Shown: positions 59,832-64,000 of the stretch, piece after piece
Layout of the letters: the number at the start of each line of letters is the position of its first letter
Numbering within the stretch: position 1 is the first letter of the stretch
Source: DASZIT01 sp963709665
GTDB taxonomy: Bacteria > Actinomycetota > Acidimicrobiia > Acidimicrobiales > RAAP-2
Direction: 5' to 3'
Assembly (NCBI GenBank): GCA_963709665.1
Contig: CAVPWU010000002.1
Span: forward strand, 1,550,001 to 1,614,000
DNA length: 64,000 nt
Translations under genes and position numbers: made by a program
Notes under the pieces: generated by a model
What the model was told of the DNA's origin: nothing
Databases searched by the model: none
The model's input: only the letters and a program-made list of their open reading frames with translations

Positions 59832-60485
59832 ATGAGTGGGCAGGTTGCAGCAGTGAGCAGTGTCTCGGTGGCCGTGATCGGGGTGATCAGTCTCGCCGCC
59901 CTGGTCTTCGGCGTCGCCGACATCCTCCGGATCCCGAGCTGGGCGTGGAAGCGCGCCCACCGCAGCCGGACCCTGGCGTTGGTCCTGGTCATCGTGATCC
60001 CGGTGGTCGGCGTGGTGATCTACATCTTCGCCCTGCGCGAGTCGGTGGCCAAGCTGGTGGTGGGCGGCAAGGCGTCGGCACTCGAGTTCGAGGGGGCACC
60101 GTCCCTCCCCGGGGATCCCCGGACCGGTGGCAGGGGCATCGGCACCGTCAGCCCCCCGGTGGGGTTCGGGAGCTTCGGGGCGGCCAGCCCCCCGGTGGGG
60201 TACAACGCCATGGGCGCCGTGAGCCCTCCGATCAGCCATGGCGGACCGCCGAGCTTCGGCGTCCGGTCCAGCCTGGGCCTGCAGCCCGCTCCGTTCACCC
60301 AGTTCCGGCCCTCCGGACCCCGCCAGTCGGCAGTCGCCGTCGAGACCGCCCCCGCCCCGGTGGTCCCCTCGGGGTGGAAGGCCGATCCGACCGGCCGCCA
60401 CCAGTTCCGCTACTGGGACGGCTACCGGTGGACCGAGCGGGTTGCCGACTCGGGCGAACAGTCGACCGACCCGGTCACCGCCTGA
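59832..60485 (+). CDS. Membrane protein with C-terminal DUF2510 domain
   Basis: 217 aa. Two N-terminal transmembrane helices ('VSVAVIGVISLAALVFGVADIL' and 'TLALVLVIVIPVVGVVIYIFAL') form a PLDc_N-like unit. A long Pro/Gly/Ser-rich linker with imperfect repeats follows ('VSPPVGFGSFGAASPPVGY'). The C-terminal DUF2510 motif is 'GWKADPTGRHQFRYWDGYRWTERVADSG', an actinobacterial domain of unknown function often linked to membrane proteins. ATG 59832 follows AGGGGAGC. The 3' end overlaps the convergent holA stop by 11 bp. Confidence 0.8.
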   Translation: MSGQVAAVSSVSVAVIGVISLAALVFGVADILRIPSWAWKRAHRSRTLALVLVIVIPVVGVVIYIFALRESVAKLVVGGKASALEFEGAPSLPGDPRTGGRGIGTVSPPVGFGSFGAASPPVGYNAMGAVSPPISHGGPPSFGVRSSLGLQPAPFTQFRPSGPRQSAVAVETAPAPVVPSGWKADPTGRHQFRYWDGYRWTERVADSGEQSTDPVTA

Positions 60486-61479
60486 CCGGACCGCCCAGGC
60501 GGCTGAGTCGGGCCACCAGTACCTCGAGCACCACCTCGCCGGGAAGGGCGGTCACCCCCCGGAGATCGAGATCGGCATCGGCCAGGAGCCGGATGGCCCG
60601 GGCCACCCCGGCCGCCCCCAACCGCCGTCCCTGGGAGAGCGCCTTGCGGGCCGGGAACGAGCTCTTCAGCCCCAGGGCGTCGGCCGCCTCCTCGGGGGAG
60701 GTGATCCCCGATCCGTCCAGCCGGAGCATCTGCCGGTAGTGGCGGTGCAGGTGGCTCATGACCACCAGGGGATGGGTACCCGAGCCGATCATCCGGTGGA
60801 GGATCACCAGGCTCCCGGCGGTCTGGCCGGCGTCCACCGCGTCGGTGAGGTCCCAGGGCGCCACCGAGCCGGCCTCGCCCAGGAACGGCTCGAGCTCGTC
60901 GACGCCGACCGTCGACCCCTCGCCGTAGGCGGAGGCCAGGGTGGACAGCAGCCCGGCCAACCGCCCCATGTCCCCACCCAGATGGTCGGCCAGCCGGGCG
61001 GTGGCCGGACCGTCGAGACGGACCGGGCCGCCCTTCAGGTGCTGCACCAGCCACTGCGACCGCTGCTTGTCCGTCCGGCCCACCGAGGTGTCGATCACCT
61101 CGCCGGCCACCCCGACCTGCTTGGAGAGGGCCGGGGGGACGGTGCCACCGCCGGCGATGAGGACCAGGGTGGTGGTCGGCAGCGGATCGGCCAGGTAGGC
61201 GAGGAGGCGCTTGGCATCGTCGGAGGTCAGCTGGCCGGCGTCGCGGAGGACCACCACCCGGCGGTCCACCAGGAAGGGCGGTGTGGTGCAGGCGTCGATC
61301 ACCGCGCCGATCTCGACCTGATCGGCGGACGGCCCACCGTGCTCCTCCACCGTCAGGGACGGGTCCCCCCCGCCCACCAGCTGCTCGACCAGGGAGTGGG
61401 CCGCCTGGGCGACCAGGGAGGGGTCGTCCCCCTTCACCAGGTAGACCGGTCGGTCGGTCGTGGCGGGGGGAGGGCTCAC
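60475..61479 (-). CDS. holA: DNA polymerase III delta subunit
   Basis: 334 aa from GTG 61479, which overlaps the folP-type stop (GTGA). 'RPVYLVKGDDPSLVAQAAHSLVEQLVGG', 'PPFLVDRRVVVLRDAGQL', 'LADPLPTTTLVLIAGGGTVPPAL', and the C-terminal collar domain 'MIGSGTHPLVVMSHLHRHYRQMLRLDGSG...LGLKSSFPARKALSQGRRL' fit actinobacterial HolA. It opens the beta clamp as part of the clamp loader. Frame sequence upstream of this GTG is Gly/Pro-rich antisense to folP and not used. Confidence 0.9.
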   Translation of the reverse strand: MSPPPATTDRPVYLVKGDDPSLVAQAAHSLVEQLVGGGDPSLTVEEHGGPSADQVEIGAVIDACTTPPFLVDRRVVVLRDAGQLTSDDAKRLLAYLADPLPTTTLVLIAGGGTVPPALSKQVGVAGEVIDTSVGRTDKQRSQWLVQHLKGGPVRLDGPATARLADHLGGDMGRLAGLLSTLASAYGEGSTVGVDELEPFLGEAGSVAPWDLTDAVDAGQTAGSLVILHRMIGSGTHPLVVMSHLHRHYRQMLRLDGSGITSPEEAADALGLKSSFPARKALSQGRRLGAAGVARAIRLLADADLDLRGVTALPGEVVLEVLVARLSRLGGPVRR

Positions 61480-62327
61480 CGGGACGGGACCCCCGCCCGG
61501 GACACCGCCGCCAGGACGTCGCAGACCTGGCGGTTGCCGGCCACGTCGTGGACCCGGACCACCCGGCATCCCAGGGCGACCCCCAGGGCGGTGGCGGCCA
61601 GTGATGCCTCCCGGCGCTCGCCGATCTCGAGGTCCAGGACCTTGCCGAGGAAGGTCTTGTTGGAGGCCGAGAGCAGGAGGGGGAAGCCGAGGGCGGCCAG
61701 CCGGTCGGAGGCCCGGAGCAGGGTGAGGGACTGCCCGGCGGTCTTACCGAGGTCCAGGCCGGCGTCGAGCACGATCCGCTCCGGGGCCACGCCGGCCGCC
61801 GTGGCCCGTTCCGCCCGCTCCAGCAGGTAGGCGGAGACGTCGGCCACCACATCGTCGTAGACCGGCTCGGGGTCGGGCACCCGGGGCGCCAGGCGGATAT
61901 GGGTGGCCACCACGGTGGCACCGGCCTCGGCGGCGGCCGGAAGGTAGTCGGGATCGGCGAAGCCGCTGATGTCGTTGCCGACCACCGCCCCCGCCCGATA
62001 GGCCTCCCGGGCCACCGATGCCCGCCAGGTGTCCACCGACAGTGGGATCCCGAAGCGGGTGTGCACGGCCTCGAGGGCCGGGATCACCCGGTCGAGCTCC
62101 TCGGTCTCGCCGACCTCGGGCCCCGGGCCCGCCTTCACCCCGCCGATGTCCAACAGGTCGGCACCCGCCTCGACCAGTGCCTCCGCCCGGCGGACCAGGT
62201 CGTCGAGGGCGAAGGTGGCCCCCTTGTCGTAGAAGGAGTCGGGGGTGCGGTTGAGGATGCCCATCACCAGGGCCCGGTGGGAGATGTCGAAGCGCTGCGC
62301 ACCGAGCGAGAGGGTGGTCGGCTCCAT
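61476..62327 (-). CDS. folP: Dihydropteroate synthase-family protein (FolP2-like)
   Basis: 283 aa. 'ALVMGILNRTPDSFYDKGATFALDDLVRRAEALVEAGADLLDIGGVKAGPGPEVGETEEL' starts the TIM barrel, followed by 'PLSVDTWRASVAREAYRAGAVVGNDISG' and 'ERIVLDAGLDLGKTAGQS'. In canonical enzymes the pterin-site loop is 'DIGGESTRPG'; here it is 'DIGGVKAGPG', which resembles the second actinobacterial paralogue FolP2, reported inactive as a folate enzyme as I recall. So a role in folate synthesis is not assured. ATG 62327 is clear. Coupled to holA. Confidence 0.85.
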   Translation of the reverse strand: MEPTTLSLGAQRFDISHRALVMGILNRTPDSFYDKGATFALDDLVRRAEALVEAGADLLDIGGVKAGPGPEVGETEELDRVIPALEAVHTRFGIPLSVDTWRASVAREAYRAGAVVGNDISGFADPDYLPAAAEAGATVVATHIRLAPRVPDPEPVYDDVVADVSAYLLERAERATAAGVAPERIVLDAGLDLGKTAGQSLTLLRASDRLAALGFPLLLSASNKTFLGKVLDLEIGERREASLAATALGVALGCRVVRVHDVAGNRQVCDVLAAVSRAGVPSR

Positions 62328-62399
62328 TCGGGTGACGCTACCGCCCCGCCGGCGACCCGACGGTCGGCCCGACCGGGGCGGAGAGCTCGGGGCGGGGGC

Positions 62400-63119
62400 T
62401 CAGAAGAGGCGGGCGGCCAGCGCCTTCCGGTAGCCGGTGGTGCGTGGATCCTCGGGGCCGAGGGTCTCGAGGAGGTCGAGGAACTCCTGTCGGGCGTCGG
62501 GCTCGTCCTTCACCCGCTCGAGGAGGGTGTCGAGGAGGGCGTCGACCCCGGAGGCGTCGACGTCGACCGCCTGGGCCTTCAGGCGGGCCTCGGCCAGGAG
62601 CCGGCGCACGTCGGGGGTCTCCGGGATCCGTCCGAGGAGGGCGATCGCCTCGTCGGTGTCCCCCCGCTCGATCAGCAGGGCGGCCAGCCCGACGATGGCT
62701 CCGGGGTGGTCGGGCTGCAGCGAGAGCGCCTGCCGGAAGGATGCCTCGTCGGCCAGGTCCTCGCCCTCCGCCACCAGCAGGTCGACGGCACTGGGGGCCG
62801 GCGCCAACCGACCCACGAACTGTTCGACGACCTCCTCGGGCTGCGCCCCGATGAAGCTGTCCACCACCGCCCCGTCCCGGAGGGCGAAGACGGCGGGGAT
62901 GGACTGGACCCGGAAGCTGCCGGCCACCTGCGGGTTCTCGTCGATGTTGACCTTGACCAGGGCCACCGCCCCGTCGGTGGCCTCCACCACCCGCTCGATG
63001 ATGGGACCCAGGGTGAGGCACGGCCCGCACCAGGGCGCCCACAGGTCGACCACCACCGGGACCTCGGCGGAACGGGCCAGCACCTCGTGCTCGAACGTGG
63101 CATCGGTGACGTCGATCAT
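62400..63119 (-). CDS. cnoX: Thioredoxin-TPR protein (CnoX/YbbN-like)
   Basis: 239 aa. An N-terminal thioredoxin domain with intact active site 'DLWAPWCGPCLTLGPIIERV' and cis-Pro 'VQSIPAVFALRDG'. The C-terminal ~110 residues are tetratricopeptide-like helices ('FRQALSLQPDHPGAIVGLAALLIERGDTDEAIALLGRIP...RRLLAEARLKAQA'). This order defines CnoX/YbbN co-chaperones that protect clients and pass them to GroEL or DnaK. E. coli YbbN lacks the second Cys, but here WCGPC is complete, so redox activity is possible. ATG 63119; divergent from 63261. Confidence 0.9.
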   Translation of the reverse strand: MIDVTDATFEHEVLARSAEVPVVVDLWAPWCGPCLTLGPIIERVVEATDGAVALVKVNIDENPQVAGSFRVQSIPAVFALRDGAVVDSFIGAQPEEVVEQFVGRLAPAPSAVDLLVAEGEDLADEASFRQALSLQPDHPGAIVGLAALLIERGDTDEAIALLGRIPETPDVRRLLAEARLKAQAVDVDASGVDALLDTLLERVKDEPDARQEFLDLLETLGPEDPRTTGYRKALAARLF

Positions 63120-63182
63120 CGCCCCGACGATACCGGGAGCACCCTCCGAGCGCCGCGCCCGGCCACGGCCCGACCGTTATCA

Positions 63183-63211
63183 TTGACAAAGTTGATGGAT
63201 ATAGTCATATT
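63183..63211 (+). promoter_or_regulatory. Sigma-70-type promoter
   Basis: Consensus -35 TTGACA at 63183-63188, a 17-bp spacer, and CATATT at 63206-63211 as -10, in an AT-rich pocket. Predicted start is near 63218, about 40 bp before the ATG at 63261. The SigA in this window would be the expected reader. Confidence 0.75.
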
Positions 63212-63260
63212 TAGGGGACGAGCAGGACTGCGAGGCCACGGGCCGGGAGGGTTCGAGGGC

Positions 63261-63713
63261 ATGGACGAGGTGACGACGGAGAAGGAACGGCTGCACTCCC
63301 TGTTCGCCCACCTGGTGGCCGGCGACACCGCCGGTTTCCTGGCCGGCTGCACTCCGGACATGACCCTGACCGCCCGGGGGGTGGTCGACACCTCGGTCAT
63401 CGTGCGACGGCCGGGCGTGGCCGGGTGGTACGAGGGGTTCAACGAGCTCGCCGGAGGGACCCTCCGGACCGAGATCGAGTCGGTGGTGGCCGACGACGCA
63501 CGGGCGGTGGTGGTGCTCCACCACGCCTTCGTGCTCGACGGTGCACCCCGCTCCTACCGCACCATCAACTTCTGCACGCTCCGCCACGACCTCCTGCTGG
63601 CCTGGTTCTGCCATCCGGCCACCCGGGCGTCGTACGCCGAGGCGTGGGGCCTGATGGTTCCGGACGACGGTCGGGAGCGGAGCGCGGTGGCCGCCCTGGG
63701 CCCCGACCACTGA
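63261..63713 (+). CDS. SnoaL/NTF2-like small protein, 150 aa
   Basis: 'DEVTTEKERLHSLFAHLVAGDTAGFLAGCTPDMTLTARGVVDTSVIVRRPGVAGWYEGFNELAGGTLRTEIESVVADDARAVVVLHHAFVLDGAPRSYRTINFCTLRHDLLLAWF' follows the cone-shaped NTF2-like fold (N-terminal helix, then curved sheet). Enzymes and stress proteins share it; the catalytic residues are not recognisable. ATG 63261 follows GGAGGG by about nine bases and lies well behind the strong promoter. ATG 63195 lies inside the promoter spacer and is rejected. Function unknown. Confidence 0.75.
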   Translation: MDEVTTEKERLHSLFAHLVAGDTAGFLAGCTPDMTLTARGVVDTSVIVRRPGVAGWYEGFNELAGGTLRTEIESVVADDARAVVVLHHAFVLDGAPRSYRTINFCTLRHDLLLAWFCHPATRASYAEAWGLMVPDDGRERSAVAALGPDH

Positions 63714-63842
63714 AGGGACGATCACCGGCGGAGCGCCCGAGGGTCGGCGGCCCGGTGGTCCCGACCGTGCCCGGACGACCATCCGCCCACGTCAGGCGTG
63801 CCCCAACGGGACGGTCGGCACCGGGCAGGTAGCGTCTACGCC

Positions 63843-64000
63843 ATGGCTGCAGCATCGCCGGAAGGCACGGAGGTCGACACGGTGGAGGGTATCGACGTCC
63901 CGGCGGTCACCGCCTGGATGGCCGAGGCCGTGCCCTTCCTGCAGGCGCCCCTCGCCTTCGAGCTGATCGCCGGTGGTCGCTCCAATCTGACCTACCGGGT
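63843..64000 (+). CDS. Phosphotransferase (APH) family protein, 5' part only
   Basis: Only the first 52 residues are in the window. After an acidic leader, 'AVTAWMAEAVPFLQAPLAFELIAGGRSNLTYRV' is the start of the aminoglycoside-phosphotransferase-like kinase fold; 'GGRSNLTYRV' is the nucleotide-binding strand-loop seen in the acyl-CoA-dehydrogenase-10-like branch. It probably phosphorylates a small alcohol or an acyl-CoA intermediate, not an antibiotic. ATG 63843. Confidence 0.75.
   Translation, partial: MAAASPEGTEVDTVEGIDVPAVTAWMAEAVPFLQAPLAFELIAGGRSNLTYR

Noticed and set aside
63843..64000. Antibiotic-resistance aminoglycoside kinase
   Set aside because: Only the N-terminus is visible and its motif is the common APH-fold metabolic branch; no support for a resistance role.

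Overview
The window is a gene-dense stretch (very high GC) of an actinobacterial chromosome. The best guess is a member or relative of the Acidimicrobiia. Reasons: a BldD-type regulator with an intact c-di-GMP signature, a CIRCE/HrcA heat-shock operon, an actinobacterial CYP51 locus, a DUF2510 protein, F420-type LLM oxidoreductases, and a secreted protein with the 'GGIFAFGDA' repeats that I associate with that class. The genus cannot be fixed by reading alone. I see no prophage, IS element, CRISPR array or rRNA.

Layout. (1) 0-6 kb, minus strand: a compact, largely overlapping gene row resembling a methylamine-dehydrogenase (mau) maturation cluster. It has a MauD-like thioredoxin, an unknown protein, a MauE-like membrane protein, a Tat-exported Cys-rich MauA-like protein fused to six propeller-type repeats, a CcdA-like membrane protein and small partners; an LLM oxidoreductase runs off the left edge. 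No separate MauB is present. This is my best candidate for an undescribed system. (2) 6-16 kb: GT87-like glycosyltransferase, tRNA-Met(CAT), tRNA-Asn, sigA-dnaG, a stand-alone DnaG-like zinc finger, ppdK. (3) 15.7-26 kb: ArsR-SulP pair, glyQS, a GNAT-AAA+ fusion, hemW, recO, uppS, a diguanylate cyclase and a TSUP transporter. (4) 26-37.7 kb: dinG, then the conserved minus-strand housekeeping row era-CNNM-ybeY-phoH-HIT, bldD, and rsmE-dnaJ-hrcA behind CIRCE. (5) 37.8-44 kb: DtxR-family regulator, a 13E12/HNH protein, lepA, rpsT. (6) 44-49 kb: ABC substrate-binding protein and a fatty-acid-type catabolic group (thioesterase, LLM, enoyl-CoA hydratase, SDR, carboxymuconolactone-decarboxylase-like). 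(7) 49-57 kb: a divergent locus around a TetR operator matching in content the Mycobacterium tuberculosis Rv0762c-Rv0771 region: aldehyde dehydrogenase and NAD-dependent oxidoreductase leftward; TetR, P450 (CYP123-like), SDR, CYP51, 3Fe-4S ferredoxin and a SnoaL-like protein rightward. (8) 57-64 kb: CPA1 antiporter, zinc-finger protein, a probable structured RNA with terminator, DUF2510 protein, holA-folP, thioredoxin-TPR and the start of an APH-family kinase.

How genes work together. Many junctions are 1-10 nt overlaps (ATGA/GTGA/TGATG), so long minus-strand blocks are probably translationally coupled. c-di-GMP made by the GGDEF protein could feed the BldD-like repressor. CYP51 very likely draws electrons through the adjacent ferredoxin.

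Data quality. Six single-base frameshifts in five well-conserved genes (hemW, era, a substrate-binding protein, a thioesterase and an LLM oxidoreductase with two) lie in G/C runs or simple repeats. They look more like assembly indels than real pseudogenes.
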